Part shown: positions 1 to 10,066 of the stretch, piece by piece
Layout of the letters: the number at the start of each line of letters is the position of its first letter
Numbering within the stretch: the first letter of the stretch is position 1
Program-made: the position numbers and the translations under genes
Source: Enterococcus timonensis
Lineage (GTDB): Bacteria > Bacillota > Bacilli > Lactobacillales > Enterococcaceae
Reading direction: 5' to 3'
Assembly: GCF_900104595.1 (NCBI RefSeq)
Contig: NZ_FNVY01000002.1
Location: 147,515 to 211,514, forward strand
DNA length: 64,000 nt
The notes under the pieces: model-generated
What the model saw: only the letters and a program-made list of their open reading frames with translations
Database searches by the model: none
Told to the model about the DNA's origin: nothing

Positions 1-146
1 GTAATTTTCAAGCCTTCTTCAGCGACGCGCCGGCCGATTTCTTCTACTAAATACCACGCGGTCGATCCTGTGCCAAGACCTACAATCATGCCATCATTTA
101 CATATTCGGCGGCTTTAATGCCCACCATCTGTTTTAAATTTGCCAA
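1..146 (-). CDS. rpiA: Ribose-5-phosphate isomerase A, N-terminal part (cut by window edge)
   Basis: Only the first 48 codons are in the window; the rest lies before base 1. The translation runs [16 protein letters not shown] and then [20 protein letters not shown]. The GLGTGSTA loop is the phosphate-binding signature of RpiA, which interconverts ribose-5-phosphate and ribulose-5-phosphate in the pentose phosphate pathway. The chosen start is TTG at 146-144, because an AAAGGAG Shine-Dalgarno lies about 10 bases upstream; the next in-frame ATG (codon 7) has no such site. A TATAAT -10 element lies upstream at 195-190 (minus strand), so the promoter is intact between the gene and IS copy 1. The family call is firm; the start is an inference. 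Confidence 0.85.
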   Translation of the reverse strand, partial: MANLKQMVGIKAAEYVNDGMIVGLGTGSTAWYLVEEIGRRVAEEGLKI

Positions 147-189
147 AAATCTATCGCTCCTTTTAGAAAAATTTCGCATAACTCTAGGC

Positions 190-195
190 ATTATA
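190..195 (-). promoter_or_regulatory. -10 element of the rpiA promoter
   Basis: A perfect TATAAT on the minus strand lies about 44 bases upstream of the proposed rpiA start. The -35 region 17 bases further up (TATCTT) is poor. The element lies on the gene side of IS copy 1, so the insertion at 266 should not have removed the core promoter. Confidence 0.45.
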
Positions 196-265
196 GCGAA
201 AATCCTTGCAAAAAGATAGATAACGAAGGTAAAAAATATTAAAAAAATCAACAAGTAATTATATT

Positions 266-1937
266 CCTGAATAATTCATAGCCTTAATTTTTTTGAATAG
301 TTATTTAAAAAAAACGGACGTTTCTTTAAACGTTCTCTCTATTTCTAACAAAATTTAATTTTTTGTTCTACTTTTCTTGGCTATTGCTATTAAAGTGAAA
401 GTCAATTCAGTTTTTTGGCAGACTCCACCCCTTTGATTTTTCATCCTTTTTTTCTAAGGTTAGGAAGGATTTATTGGCACCGCCTTAGGCGCCTGAAAAT
501 TGCATAGAATTCGTTTTGTTGCACATGATAGCTTGATAATTTAAGGTATATTTTTCTGGCTGTTTGAACAAGTTTTCCAGCAATTTTAAGAAAATGTAAA
601 CGAATCGTCTGGATAGTCATTCCTTGGTCTATTTTTTTGAATGCAATCGTTTTTAAAAAATTAACAAGGTTGTAAGCAAGAACGCTTATCATCATTCTCG
701 TATGATTTTCTACAAAACGTGGACTATCTGTCTTGTCAAAAAAGAAACCCGTTTTGGCTTCTTTGATAAAATTTTCCATCGTTCCGCGTTTTTCATAAAG
801 AGAGAAGACAACTTTAGGTGAGACATTTTCGGATAAATTGGTCACAATAAATGCGTGATGAAAGAGAAGTTCACCACTCTCGCGAACCGATCGTATGCAG
901 ACACGACGAGGTTTTGACCAAGATTGTGCTTGGTAAAAGGAAGAAAAATAATATACCTCTTGTTCATCCCATTTTTGATTGTCATCGTATTGAACAAATT
1001 GTTCTGCCAACTGGCTTAACTTGTTATTATTTTTCAATCGAATGACGTAGTGACTGTTGGTATTCTCGCAAGGTTCATACACCTCTGGTGTTGCAAACCC
1101 ACTATCACCACGTACGAGTATATCTGTAGTAGGTAATGCTTCAATATAATGAGATAGCAATGGTTCAATGAACGCTTTTATTCCTTTCGAGGTGTATTGA
1201 TTTCCTGGACGTAGTTCTGCTTTTAAAAAGTCACCAGTTAGTCCATCAAAGGCAACTAGCGGATGATATCCATAGGTTTGATAATGTGCATTGTAATTTG
1301 TTTGTTCTTGACGTCCAAATGTATCGGAGTGAGTGGAATCAATGTCAATCACTAATTCGGTGTTATTGCGAATCAAACGTACTTGATCTACCAATGCTTG
1401 ATTTAACGCTTGCAATTGATGAATATTTTTCTCCATAAAACGATCAAAAAAACGAGAAAGTGAAGATTGAGAGGCTAGTTGCTTCTTACCTAAAATGGCT
1501 TGAAATACAGGGTCTTGTCTTAAAATATTCGCTGAAGAATCAGCCGAATAACCACTAATCAATTGCAAGATAAGTTGTTCCAATATTTCCACGTTATCAT
1601 GTGTATAATAATTGCGCTTGTCCTCTATGTGAAGGAAATGCTTTGCTAGTTTTGAAAATTGAAGAGTATCCATTAACTCCTTCATTAGAACTAACCCTGA
1701 ATCACTGGATAAGCAGCCACCTGTGTGTGAAATTATCATCGTTGAATTGAATTTCATTTGATTGTCATGTAAACTAGTCATTAGAAGAACTCCTTTCTTT
1801 TGGTTGGTTTAAGCACCTTTACCATAACAGAACGGAGTTCTTTTTTCATCACCTAATGGGTGAAAATGAAAAATGAGTGTTTTGATTATTGTTAAGCGAT
1901 TTGTGAGCATTCGAATAGAATGTATGAATTATTCAGG
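266..1937 (-). mobile_element. IS1380-family insertion sequence, copy 1
   Basis: 1672 bp, bounded by 15-bp perfect terminal inverted repeats CCTGAATAATTCATA, with one transposase gene. The flanks carry a direct repeat TATATT (260-265 and 1938-1943), the apparent target duplication; the other two copies have 5-bp duplications, so the 6-bp match here may be 5 bp plus chance. The copy lies between rpiA and the rpsL promoter and interrupts no gene. Its transposase protein is identical to that of the copies at 14017-15688 and 40054-41725, and all three elements have the same length, which points to recent spread. Related enterococcal elements such as IS1678 belong to the same family, but the exact name cannot be assigned here. 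Confidence 0.93.
471..1781 (-). CDS. IS1380-family DDE transposase (copy 1)
   Basis: A 436-residue transposase, the only gene of the IS. The DDE catalytic residues are readable: Asp146 or Asp148 in VIDIDST, Asp226 in VRGDSGFA, and Glu336 in RGTMENFIKEAK, the YREK-like block typical of IS4/IS1380-type enzymes. The length fits the family and the frame is open throughout, so the copy is probably active. The start ATG follows an AAAGGAG site that is also one arm of a hairpin with AAGAACTCC upstream, so translation from read-through transcripts is likely restricted. It is transcribed toward rpiA. The 64-residue open frame on the opposite strand inside this gene is a shadow. Confidence 0.95.
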   Translation of the reverse strand: MTSLHDNQMKFNSTMIISHTGGCLSSDSGLVLMKELMDTLQFSKLAKHFLHIEDKRNYYTHDNVEILEQLILQLISGYSADSSANILRQDPVFQAILGKKQLASQSSLSRFFDRFMEKNIHQLQALNQALVDQVRLIRNNTELVIDIDSTHSDTFGRQEQTNYNAHYQTYGYHPLVAFDGLTGDFLKAELRPGNQYTSKGIKAFIEPLLSHYIEALPTTDILVRGDSGFATPEVYEPCENTNSHYVIRLKNNNKLSQLAEQFVQYDDNQKWDEQEVYYFSSFYQAQSWSKPRRVCIRSVRESGELLFHHAFIVTNLSENVSPKVVFSLYEKRGTMENFIKEAKTGFFFDKTDSPRFVENHTRMMISVLAYNLVNFLKTIAFKKIDQGMTIQTIRLHFLKIAGKLVQTARKIYLKLSSYHVQQNEFYAIFRRLRRCQ

Positions 1938-2064
1938 TATATTTTTTGTCGGATATTTTCCGCCATTTCCCAATGAATCCTCACAAGCGTCATCTCTACT
2001 AACTAAAATCCCTCCTCTTCAAGGGAAACACCTAAAATTTTATCAAAAAAAATCCTAAAAAGAT

Positions 2065-2092
2065 TTGACAAGTGGAGTCAATCCATGATAAT
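2065..2092 (+). promoter_or_regulatory. Promoter of the str operon (rpsL)
   Basis: TTGACA at 2065-2070 and GATAAT at 2087-2092, spacing 16 bases. The -35 box is perfect. A leader of about 140 bases follows before rpsL; it contains CAGGTCTTTTT (about 2115) and a downstream complement AAAAAGAACCACCTG (about 2181) that could pair. IS copy 1 ends 127 bases upstream of the -35 box, so the promoter itself is untouched. Confidence 0.8.
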
Positions 2093-2238
2093 CTACAAAA
2101 GGTGCTTTACTGACAGGTCTTTTTGTGTGAATTGATATTATTATTAGTCACAAGAAAAAGTTTTTTTCTTTTTTGATAAAAAAAGAACCACCTGGATGTG
2201 TGGAACTAGCAGTAATTTTAGGAAGGAGGAAACAAGGA

Positions 2239-2652
2239 ATGCCTACAATTAATCAATTAGTACGTAAACCTCGTAAATCAAAGGTAACCAAATCTGGTTC
2301 ACCTGCCTTGAACAAAGGATACAACAGCTTTAAAAAAGCACAAACAGACTTGAATGCTCCTCAAAAACGTGGGGTGGCTACTCGTGTCGGAACTATGACA
2401 CCGAAGAAACCTAACTCAGCTTTGCGGAAATATGCTCGTGTACGTTTGTCTAACTTAATTGAAGTTACAGCTTATATCCCAGGTATTGGCCATAATCTTC
2501 AAGAACACAGTGTTGTCTTAATTCGTGGCGGTCGGGTTAAAGACTTGCCAGGGGTTCGTTACCATATTGTTCGTGGTGCGTTAGATACAGCCGGCGTTAA
2601 CGATCGGAAACAATCTCGCTCTAAATACGGTACCAAACGTCCTAAGAAATAA
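2239..2652 (+). CDS. rpsL: 30S ribosomal protein S12
   Basis: Small-subunit protein S12 (137 residues), part of the decoding centre. The start [10 protein letters not shown] is set by a GGAAGGAGG site at 2221-2229; the open frame extends upstream to 2173, but those 22 codons have no ribosome binding site and no counterpart in S12. The conserved [17 protein letters not shown] segment and the [13 protein letters not shown] loop are present. Streptomycin-resistance mutations in this family fall at the lysines of these segments; both lysine-containing motifs look wild type here. It is the first gene of the str operon, 49 bases before rpsG. Confidence 0.98.
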   Translation: MPTINQLVRKPRKSKVTKSGSPALNKGYNSFKKAQTDLNAPQKRGVATRVGTMTPKKPNSALRKYARVRLSNLIEVTAYIPGIGHNLQEHSVVLIRGGRVKDLPGVRYHIVRGALDTAGVNDRKQSRSKYGTKRPKK

Positions 2653-2701
2653 GTAACATAAACAACTACCGAAATAAATTTTTGTAAAGGAGGAGTTACG
2701 G

Positions 2702-3172
2702 ATGCCTCGAAAAGGTCCAGTGACAAAACGCGATGTTTTGCCCGATCCAATGTATAACTCAAAATTAGTCACTCGTTTGATCAACCGGGTAATGGTTGAT
2801 GGTAAACGGGGAGTTGCTTCTAGCATTATTTATGATGCTTTTGCAACAATCAAAGAAACTTCTGGCAATGATCCTTTGGAAGTTTTTGAACAAGCTATGA
2901 AAAATATTATGCCCGTCCTTGAAGTAAAAGCTCGCCGTGTTGGGGGTTCTAACTATCAAGTACCCGTTGAAGTTCGCCCTGAACGTCGGACAACATTGGC
3001 TCTTCGTTGGTTAGTAAACTACGCTCGTTTGCGTGGGGAACATACTATGGAAGAACGCCTTGCCAAAGAAATTATGGATGCCGCTAACAATACAGGTGCT
3101 TCTGTTAAAAAACGTGAAGACACTCATAAAATGGCTGAAGCCAACCGCGCTTTTGCTCATTATCGTTGGTAA
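2702..3172 (+). CDS. rpsG: 30S ribosomal protein S7
   Basis: S7 (156 residues, normal length) nucleates the 30S head by binding the 3' major domain of 16S rRNA. It begins [16 protein letters not shown] and carries the family segment [16 protein letters not shown]. An AAAGGAGG site precedes the ATG. It is the second gene of the str operon, followed by fusA after 60 bases. In several bacteria S7 represses its own operon by binding the mRNA; nothing here tests that. Confidence 0.98.
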   Translation: MPRKGPVTKRDVLPDPMYNSKLVTRLINRVMVDGKRGVASSIIYDAFATIKETSGNDPLEVFEQAMKNIMPVLEVKARRVGGSNYQVPVEVRPERRTTLALRWLVNYARLRGEHTMEERLAKEIMDAANNTGASVKKREDTHKMAEANRAFAHYRW

Positions 3173-3232
3173 GATCCTTTCTCTTTTGTCAATGCAACAA
3201 TAACTTTAATAAAGAGAGGAGTAACGCCTACC

Positions 3233-5317
3233 ATGCCTAGAGAATTTTCGCTAGAAAAAACTCGTAATATCGGAATCATGGCTCATATCGATGCCGGTAA
3301 AACTACTACAACTGAACGTGTTTTATATTACACTGGTAAAATCCACAAAATTGGTGAAACCCATGAAGGAGCTTCCCAAATGGACTGGATGGAACAAGAG
3401 CAAGAACGTGGTATTACAATCACTTCTGCTGCTACCACCGCCCAATGGAAAGGTTACCGTGTAAATATCATCGACACCCCAGGACACGTAGACTTCACTG
3501 TTGAAGTTGAACGTTCTTTGCGGGTTTTAGATGGTGCCGTTACTGTGTTAGATGCCCAATCCGGTGTTGAACCACAAACGGAAACTGTATGGCGCCAAGC
3601 AACAACTTATGGTGTACCTCGGATCGTTTTTGCCAATAAAATGGACAAAATCGGTGCTGACTTCTTGTACTCCGTTCGGACTTTGCATGATCGTCTGCAA
3701 GCAAATGCTCATCCAATTCAATTGCCAATTGGCGCAGAAGATGATTTCACTGGAATTATCGATCTTGTGACCATGAAAGCTGAAATGTACAAAAATGACT
3801 TAGGAACTGAAATCGAAGAAACCGAAATTCCTGAAGATTATGTTGAACTTGCTAAAGAATGGCGTGACAAATTAGTTGAAGCTGTTGCTGAAACTGATGA
3901 AGAACTCACCATGAAATATTTGGAAGGGGAAGAAATTTCCCAAGAAGAATTAAAAGCCGGCATTCGTCGTGCAACTTTAGCAGTTGAATTTTATCCTGTT
4001 TTAGCTGGTTCAGCTTTCAAAAACAAAGGGGTTCAATTATTATTGGACGCTGTTATTGATTACTTACCAGCACCAACTGATATTCCTGCGATTAAAGGAA
4101 CAAATCCAAAAACAGATGAAGAATTAGACCGTCATGCTGACGATTCTGAACCATTCTCTGCTTTGGCCTTTAAAGTTATGACCGATCCTTTCGTTGGTCG
4201 TCTAACTTTCTTCCGGGTTTACTCAGGTGTCTTGCAATCTGGTTCATACGTCTTGAATGCTACTAAAGGCAAACGCGAACGTGTAGGACGGATCTTGCAA
4301 ATGCACGCTAACTCTCGTTCTGAAATTCCTGAAGTTTACGCCGGTGATATTGCGGCTGCTGTTGGTTTGAAAGATACCACAACTGGAGATACATTAGCTG
4401 ATGAAAAAAATCCTGTAGTTCTTGAATCTATGGAATTTCCTGAACCAGTTATCCAAGTGGCTATTGAACCTAAATCAAAAGCAGACCAAGATAAAATGGG
4501 TGTGGCTTTACAAAAATTATCTGAAGAAGATCCAACCTTCCGCGCTGAAACGAACTCGGAAACGGGCGAAACAATCATTGCTGGGATGGGCGAACTTCAC
4601 TTAGATATTATTGTTGACCGGATGCGTCGTGAATTTAAAGTTGAAGCTAACGTTGGTGCACCACAAGTTTCTTATCGTGAAACTTTCCGTGGATCCACAC
4701 AAGCTGAAGGTAAATTCGTCCGCCAATCTGGTGGTAAAGGACAATACGGACACGTTTGGATTGAATTTACACCAAACGAAGAAGGTGCCGGTTTTGAATT
4801 TGAAAATGGTATCGTCGGTGGGGTTGTTCCTCGTGAATATATCCCAGCTGTTGAAGCTGGTTTGAAAGCTTCAATGGAAAATGGTGTATTAGCAGGTTAC
4901 CCACTTGTTGATATTAAAGCTCGTCTTTATGACGGATCTTATCATGATGTCGATTCATCTGAAACAGCTTTCCGTGTGGCCGCTTCTATGGCATTACGGG
5001 CTGCTGCTAAAAAAGCAAATCCAGTAATTTTGGAACCTATTATGGGTGTAGAAATTGTTATCCCTGATGAATATCTTGGAGATATCATGGGCCACGTTAC
5101 TGCTCGTCGTGGACGCGTTGAAGGACTTGAAGCTCGTGGTAATTCACAAGTTGTTCGTTCAATGATTCCATTAGCAGAAATGTTTGGTTATGCTACAACA
5201 CTTCGTTCTGCAACACAAGGTCGCGGTGTGTTCACCATGTCCTTTGACCATTATGAAGATGTACCAAAATCTGTACAAGAAGAAATCATTAAGAAAAATG
5301 GCGGCAACGCTAACTAG
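3233..5317 (+). CDS. fusA: Elongation factor G
   Basis: EF-G (694 residues) is the GTPase that drives translocation of tRNA and mRNA on the ribosome. The GTP-binding motifs are visible: AHIDAGKT (residues 17-24), the switch II block DTPGHVDF (81-88) and NKMD near 137. Domain II and the domain IV/V segments (for example [10 protein letters not shown] and [10 protein letters not shown]) follow to full length. An AGAGAGGAG site precedes the ATG. It lies in the usual str order between rpsG and tuf; the 155-base gap to tuf is longer than the other gaps of the operon. No sign of truncation. Confidence 0.98.
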   Translation: MPREFSLEKTRNIGIMAHIDAGKTTTTERVLYYTGKIHKIGETHEGASQMDWMEQEQERGITITSAATTAQWKGYRVNIIDTPGHVDFTVEVERSLRVLDGAVTVLDAQSGVEPQTETVWRQATTYGVPRIVFANKMDKIGADFLYSVRTLHDRLQANAHPIQLPIGAEDDFTGIIDLVTMKAEMYKNDLGTEIEETEIPEDYVELAKEWRDKLVEAVAETDEELTMKYLEGEEISQEELKAGIRRATLAVEFYPVLAGSAFKNKGVQLLLDAVIDYLPAPTDIPAIKGTNPKTDEELDRHADDSEPFSALAFKVMTDPFVGRLTFFRVYSGVLQSGSYVLNATKGKRERVGRILQMHANSRSEIPEVYAGDIAAAVGLKDTTTGDTLADEKNPVVLESMEFPEPVIQVAIEPKSKADQDKMGVALQKLSEEDPTFRAETNSETGETIIAGMGELHLDIIVDRMRREFKVEANVGAPQVSYRETFRGSTQAEGKFVRQSGGKGQYGHVWIEFTPNEEGAGFEFENGIVGGVVPREYIPAVEAGLKASMENGVLAGYPLVDIKARLYDGSYHDVDSSETAFRVAASMALRAAAKKANPVILEPIMGVEIVIPDEYLGDIMGHVTARRGRVEGLEARGNSQVVRSMIPLAEMFGYATTLRSATQGRGVFTMSFDHYEDVPKSVQEEIIKKNGGNAN

Positions 5318-5472
5318 GCTTAATGTCACCCACAGCACCACCCAATAGAATGTATATTCCTTTGAGCGGTGTTGCGGTTTTTTTCGCGGAATTTTCCGCG
5401 CTTAACTAAGGATGATTGGGAGTTTTCCCGTCAGATAAAAAAATTAAAACTTTTTAGGAGGAATTTTCTCAA

Positions 5473-6660
5473 ATGGCAAAAGCAAAATTTGACCGTTCGA
5501 AACCACACGTTAACGTTGGTACAATCGGACACGTTGACCACGGTAAAACAACTTTAACAGCAGCAATCACTACTGTTTTAGCTAAACAAGGTGGAGCTGA
5601 AGCTCGTGACTATGCTTCTATCGATGGCGCTCCTGAAGAACGCGAACGTGGAATCACAATCAACACTTCTCACGTTGAATATGAAACAGCAACTCGTCAC
5701 TATGCTCACGTGGACTGCCCAGGACACGCGGACTATGTTAAAAATATGATCACTGGTGCTGCCCAAATGGACGGCGCAATCTTAGTTGTTTCCGCTGCTG
5801 ATGGCCCAATGCCTCAAACACGCGAACACATCTTGTTGTCTCGCCAAGTTGGTGTACCTTACATCGTTGTTTTCTTAAACAAAGTTGATATGGTTGATGA
5901 CGAAGAATTATTAGAATTAGTTGAAATGGAAGTTCGTGAATTATTAACTGAATACGATTTCCCTGGCGACGACATTCCTTTCATCGCAGGTTCTGCTTTG
6001 AAAGCTTTGGAAGGCGATCCTGCTTACGAAGAAAAAATTCTTGAATTGATGGAAGCTGTAGATACTTACATTCCAACTCCAGTTCGGGAAATTGACAAAC
6101 CATTCATGATGCCAGTCGAAGATGTATTTTCTATCACTGGTCGTGGAACAGTTGCAACTGGTCGTGTTGAACGTGGCCAAGTGCGCGTTGGTGATGAAGT
6201 TGAAGTTGTTGGTCTTGCAGAAGCTACTTCTAAAACAATCGTTACTGGTGTTGAAATGTTCCGTAAATTGTTGGATTACGCTGAAGCTGGCGATAACATC
6301 GGTACTTTACTACGTGGGGTTGCTCGCGAAGATATCGAACGTGGCCAAGTATTAGCTAAACCAGGTACAATTACACCTCATACTAAATTCCAAGCTGAAG
6401 TTTATGTATTAACCAAAGAAGAAGGTGGACGTCATACTCCATTCTTCACTAACTACCGTCCTCAATTCTACTTCCGTACAACAGACGTTACTGGTGTTGT
6501 AGAATTACCAGAAGGCGTTGAAATGGTTATGCCTGGCGATAACGTTGGAATGACTATTGAATTAATCCACCCAGTTGCTATCGAAAAAGGAACTACATTC
6601 TCAATCCGTGAAGGCGGACGGACTGTTGGTTCTGGTATCGTTGCTGAAGTGAGCAAATAA
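5473..6660 (+). CDS. tuf: Elongation factor Tu
   Basis: EF-Tu (395 residues) carries aminoacyl-tRNA to the ribosome as a GTP complex. The G motifs GHVDHGKT (19-26), DCPGHADY (near 81) and NKVDM (near 136) are intact, and domains 2 and 3 run to the usual end ([10 protein letters not shown]). Codon choice is strongly biased, as expected for one of the most abundant proteins. The ATG follows a TTAGGAGGA site. The 155 bases between fusA and tuf hold a CGCGGAATTTTCCGCG inverted repeat but no convincing terminator, so tuf is probably transcribed mostly with fusA; a strong terminator follows. Confidence 0.98.
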   Translation: MAKAKFDRSKPHVNVGTIGHVDHGKTTLTAAITTVLAKQGGAEARDYASIDGAPEERERGITINTSHVEYETATRHYAHVDCPGHADYVKNMITGAAQMDGAILVVSAADGPMPQTREHILLSRQVGVPYIVVFLNKVDMVDDEELLELVEMEVRELLTEYDFPGDDIPFIAGSALKALEGDPAYEEKILELMEAVDTYIPTPVREIDKPFMMPVEDVFSITGRGTVATGRVERGQVRVGDEVEVVGLAEATSKTIVTGVEMFRKLLDYAEAGDNIGTLLRGVAREDIERGQVLAKPGTITPHTKFQAEVYVLTKEEGGRHTPFFTNYRPQFYFRTTDVTGVVELPEGVEMVMPGDNVGMTIELIHPVAIEKGTTFSIREGGRTVGSGIVAEVSK

Positions 6661-6673
6661 TTCTATAACCGAT

Positions 6674-6709
6674 TAAAAAGCTGCTGACAATTGTCAGCGG
6701 CTTTTTTTG
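6674..6709 (+). terminator. Terminator of the str operon
   Basis: An AAAAAGCTGCTGACA arm and a GTCAGCGGCTTTTTTT arm form a long GC-rich stem with an ATT loop, followed by seven T residues. It lies 14 bases after the tuf stop codon. Confidence 0.92.
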
Positions 6710-6812
6710 TGTTTAAATTTTGATCCGAAATGGTTGTTCATATTTGAGAAACCTCTTTCAAAAGCTTTCTATTTGTAACGATGATATACTGAAAATGAAG
6801 GGAGGAATTTAC

Positions 6813-8675
6813 ATGGCACAAGGTGGTTTTGGAATGCGTTCCTTTGCAAAAGACAGCTCCATTAAAGGAACGAAATTAAAAAAGGGAACAGCCAAACGAG
6901 TATTAACGTATGCTGCTCCTTACAAAAAGCTTTTAGTTCTTTTTCTTTTTTTAATTATGATGAATGCCGGCATCGGCGCATTGACTCCTTTGATTTTAAA
7001 AACTATTATCGATACCGGAATTACGAATGGGGATATTCCTTACATCGTTAAATTTTCTTTATTAGCAGGTGGATTAGCCGTTGCCAGTGCCTTTTTGACT
7101 TTAGGAGAACGCTGGTTGTCTTCTAAAATCGGCGAGGGAGTTATTTTTGATTTACAAAGTGAACTATTTGAACACATTCAAAAAATGTCATTGTCATTTT
7201 TTTCCCGTACAAAAACTGGCGCATTGGTTCAGCGGATTAATGGTGACGTAACTGGTGCCCAAGCAGTATTCACGCAAACCTTATCTAGTGTTTTTAGCAA
7301 TACTTTATCCGTTACATTTGTCTTAATTGCGATGTTTTCTATGTCATGGCAACTGACTCTGGTGGCACTGTTACTCGTTCCAGCTTTTATTATCCCGGCA
7401 CGAATTGTAGGACCAAAATTAGCAAAGCTCATGCGCGAATCTTATGACCTAAAAGCAGAATCCAATCAATTGTCTAATGAGCGCTTCAATGTTGCCGGAG
7501 CGCAATTGGCAAAGACATACGGTACACCGGAAGCCGATGCTCAGCAATATTCGGAACAAATTCGTAAAGTTCGGGACTTAAGCATTAAACAAACGCTGAC
7601 CGGTTCACTGATGCGTGTCACCATTGGGACGGTCAGTGCGTTAGCTGTTGCTGTTGTTTATGGATTAGGCGGTGTCTTAGCGGTTAGAGGGAGCTTAACA
7701 GTTGGTATCGTTGTTGCCTTGGCTTCTTATCTAAATCGGTTGTACGGACCGATCACGTCACTGTCCAATGTCCAAGTCGATGTTTTGACTGCGATGGTTA
7801 GTTTTGAACGGGTCTTTGAAATTTTAGATTTAGAACCTAGCGTAAAAGAATTACCCGATGCGAAACCATTAAACGATTATGTAAAAAAGAATGGTGCCAG
7901 TGTTATTTTTGACCATGTCCAGTTTCGTTACCCTACAGTGAAGGAAGTTTCGCTGGCTTCTTTAGAATTGATGCCAGGAGCTGAGCGAGAATCGGAAGAT
8001 CCGATTTTAAAAGATGTCTCCTTTACCATTCAGCCAGGACAGATGACAGCTTTAGTTGGTCCTAGTGGTGCGGGAAAATCTACTTTGTCGCAGTTAGTCA
8101 CTCGAATGTATGACCCGCAAAAAGGTGAAATTCGAATCGGTGACTTTCCATTAAAAAATGCTACATTGGATTCGGTGCGTCAAACTATCGGAGTCGTCAG
8201 TCAAGATGCGCATATGTTCCACGATACGATTGGAAATAATCTGCGCTATGCCAAACCCGATGCAACTACGGCCGAAATTGAAGAAGCTTTGAAAGAAGCT
8301 TATATTTGGGAATTAATTTCCTCTTTGCCTGACGGAATCGATACGGTTATTGGCGATCGCGGCTACCGTTTATCTGGCGGTGAACGGCAACGTTTAGCTA
8401 TTGCGCGATTACTTTTGAAATCTCCTGAGATTGTGATTTTAGACGAGGCGACAGCCCACTTAGATTCAGAGAGCGAACATTTTATTCAGGAGGCTTTTCA
8501 GACTGCTTTAGCCGACCGGACTTCTTTAGTCATCGCCCATCGCCTATCCACCGTGCGAGAAGCAGATCAAATTTTAGTTTTAGAAAAAGGCCACATCATT
8601 CAAAGGGGGACCCATGAAAAATTAATTCAAGAGTCTGGTCTTTATCAAGAACTGTATCATTTACAATTTGAATAG
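6813..8675 (+). CDS. ABC transporter, exporter type (fused membrane and ATPase domains)
   Basis: A 620-residue half-transporter. Residues about 30-330 hold six membrane segments of the exporter type, with the coupling helix region RTKTGALVQRINGDV. The ATPase domain follows, with Walker A GPSGAGKST (near 416), Q-loop VSQDAHMF, signature LSGGERQR (near 519) and Walker B VILDEA (near 541) with the His switch AHRLST. All catalytic residues are present, so a homodimer could work alone. The start ATG at 6813 has a GGGAGGA site; the frame is open from 6720, but the 31 extra codons overlap the promoter region and lack a binding site. It is monocistronic, between two terminators. The substrate (drug, lipid or peptide) cannot be told from sequence. 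Confidence 0.88.
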   Translation: MAQGGFGMRSFAKDSSIKGTKLKKGTAKRVLTYAAPYKKLLVLFLFLIMMNAGIGALTPLILKTIIDTGITNGDIPYIVKFSLLAGGLAVASAFLTLGERWLSSKIGEGVIFDLQSELFEHIQKMSLSFFSRTKTGALVQRINGDVTGAQAVFTQTLSSVFSNTLSVTFVLIAMFSMSWQLTLVALLLVPAFIIPARIVGPKLAKLMRESYDLKAESNQLSNERFNVAGAQLAKTYGTPEADAQQYSEQIRKVRDLSIKQTLTGSLMRVTIGTVSALAVAVVYGLGGVLAVRGSLTVGIVVALASYLNRLYGPITSLSNVQVDVLTAMVSFERVFEILDLEPSVKELPDAKPLNDYVKKNGASVIFDHVQFRYPTVKEVSLASLELMPGAERESEDPILKDVSFTIQPGQMTALVGPSGAGKSTLSQLVTRMYDPQKGEIRIGDFPLKNATLDSVRQTIGVVSQDAHMFHDTIGNNLRYAKPDATTAEIEEALKEAYIWELISSLPDGIDTVIGDRGYRLSGGERQRLAIARLLLKSPEIVILDEATAHLDSESEHFIQEAFQTALADRTSLVIAHRLSTVREADQILVLEKGHIIQRGTHEKLIQESGLYQELYHLQFE

Positions 8676-8730
8676 CTTTTGTTTTTCAATGAATAAACTG
8701 GGACTCGTAAAAGAAAATATATTTTTTAGG

Positions 8731-8770
8731 AAACTCAAGACGAAAATATTTTTTTGTCTTGAGTTTTTTT
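8731..8770 (+). terminator. Terminator after the ABC exporter gene
   Basis: AAACTCAAGAC and GTCTTGAGTTTTTTT form an 11-bp perfect stem with a loop of about 14 bases, followed by a T run. It separates the exporter gene from the liv operon. Confidence 0.9.
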
Positions 8771-8810
8771 ATTATGCAGCAAGAAGTTCGCTGTTTAGAT
8801 TTTTAATCAG

Positions 8811-8825
8811 AATTATCAGAATATT
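8811..8825 (+). promoter_or_regulatory. CodY-like box upstream of the liv promoter
   Basis: AATTATCAGAATATT matches 13 of 15 positions of the known CodY consensus AATTTTCWGAAAATT. It ends two bases before the -35 hexamer, where a bound regulator would block polymerase. CodY represses branched-chain amino acid uptake and synthesis genes in many Bacillota when isoleucine and GTP are high, so position and gene content agree. Binding is inferred only. Confidence 0.55.
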
Positions 8826-8827
8826 CA

Positions 8828-8856
8828 TTGACTTTTGTGTGAAGATTAGCTATAGT
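8828..8856 (+). promoter_or_regulatory. Promoter of the liv operon
   Basis: TTGACT at 8828-8833 and TATAGT at 8851-8856 with a 17-base spacer. It lies 30 bases before the start codon of the binding-protein gene and next to the CodY-like box. Confidence 0.8.
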
Positions 8857-8885
8857 AAGAACAAGTTTTTAATTGGAGGTAGCTG

Positions 8886-10061
8886 ATGAAATTAAAAAAA
8901 TTATTTTTACTAAGTGTTTTTCTTTTATTGTTCAGTGGATGTACCGCGAAAAACACGCAAAAAGCGCAAGGGAATACAGCCAGTGGTGACACAATAAAAA
9001 TTGGTTTGAATCTCGAACTTTCTGGTGCGGCGGCCGCTTATGGAAATCAAGAAAAAGAAGGCGCAGAATTTGCAGCAGCTGAAATAAATCGGAACGGTGG
9101 AATTTTAGGAAAAAAAGTGGAGCTGATTTTAAAAGACAATAAATCAGAAACTACTGAGGCTTTTACCGTAACGGCTAATCTGGCAAGATCTGGAGTGGTG
9201 GCAATTATTGGACCGGCAACATCAAGCGGGGCAAAAGCGGCGATTCCTAATTTAAAAAAATCTGGCGTACCGATGATTACCCCATCGGCTACCGATGATG
9301 CTTTGACCTTTAGCGATGGACAAGTCCAAGAATTTGTTTTTCGTTCTTGTTTCCAAGATAGTTTGCAAGGGACGATTTTAGCAAAATTTGCCGCTGAAAA
9401 TCTTCAGGCGCAAAAAGTCGTTATTTTAGGAGATAATTCTAGCGATTATGCGGTGGGATTGAGTAAAGCCTTTAAAGAAAATTTTGTTGGCGAGATTGTG
9501 GCGGAAGAAAATTTTAGCGCAGGCGATAAAGATTTCCAAGCCCTTTTAACAAAAATTAATGGTCAAGATTTTGATGCTTTATATGTACCTAGCTATTACA
9601 CGGAGGCCGGATTGATTATTAAACAGGCGCGGGAGATGGGAATTACCCAACCGATTTTAGGCGGAGATGGTTTTTCTGATCCAGAGATGATCGCTATTGC
9701 TGGGGCAAAAAATGTTTCTAATGTTTTTTACTCAAATCATTTTTCAACTTCAGCTCCAGCTACTAAAAAAGCGGCTGACTTTCTGGCTGAATGGCGCCAG
9801 AATTTTGGTAGCGATCCTTCTGCTTTTCAAGCTTTAAGTTACGACGCCCTTTACATGATTAAAGCGGCAATTGAAGAAGCTGGCGTGGCTAACTCGCTAG
9901 ATATTAAAAAAGCTTTAGCTAATTTGCAAAATTTTTCTGGCGTTACTGGGAAAATGTCAGTCAATGATCAGCATAATCCGCAAAAAGATGTAGTCGTTTT
10001 AGGACTGACTGAAGGCGTGGAAACTTCAGCAGAAATAGTTTCGCCAGATGAGAAGGGGTGA
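8886..10061 (+). CDS. livJ: Branched-chain amino acid type ABC transporter, substrate-binding lipoprotein
   Basis: A 391-residue extracellular binding protein anchored by a lipid: the signal peptide MKLKKLFLLSVFLLLFSGC ends in the lipobox LFSGC. The mature part belongs to the LivJ/LivK type I periplasmic binding family, with the opening strand IKIGLNLELSGAAAAYG and the GPATSSGAKAAIPN segment that contacts the substrate amino group in this family. An AATTGGAGGTAGCTG ribosome binding site precedes the ATG. It heads a livJHMGF operon; its stop overlaps the start region of livH. The likely ligand is leucine, isoleucine or valine, supported by the CodY-like box, but other amino acids or amides cannot be excluded. 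Confidence 0.9.
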   Translation: MKLKKLFLLSVFLLLFSGCTAKNTQKAQGNTASGDTIKIGLNLELSGAAAAYGNQEKEGAEFAAAEINRNGGILGKKVELILKDNKSETTEAFTVTANLARSGVVAIIGPATSSGAKAAIPNLKKSGVPMITPSATDDALTFSDGQVQEFVFRSCFQDSLQGTILAKFAAENLQAQKVVILGDNSSDYAVGLSKAFKENFVGEIVAEENFSAGDKDFQALLTKINGQDFDALYVPSYYTEAGLIIKQAREMGITQPILGGDGFSDPEMIAIAGAKNVSNVFYSNHFSTSAPATKKAADFLAEWRQNFGSDPSAFQALSYDALYMIKAAIEEAGVANSLDIKKALANLQNFSGVTGKMSVNDQHNPQKDVVVLGLTEGVETSAEIVSPDEKG

Positions 10062-10066
10062 GAGAT

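Noticed and set aside
851..1045. 64-residue open frame on the strand opposite to each transposase (also 14909-15103 and 40639-40833)
   Set aside because: It lies wholly inside the transposase gene in antisense, has no ribosome binding site and no family likeness; it repeats only because the IS repeats.
1873..2058. 61-residue open frame spanning the IS end
   Set aside because: It crosses the IS boundary, target duplication and flanking DNA, has no ribosome binding site and low-complexity sequence.
2173..2238. N-terminal extension of S12
   Set aside because: The open frame begins 22 codons upstream, but the ribosome binding site and family start both point to 2239. The same reasoning removed upstream extensions of the ABC exporter, L29, L24, L18, IF-1, OhrR, the second glucosidase, the neopullulanase, the maltose phosphorylase and RapZ.
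5390..5410. CGCGGAATTTTCCGCG inverted repeat between fusA and tuf as a terminator
   Set aside because: The T run precedes the stem instead of following it, and no T run follows on either strand in the right place.
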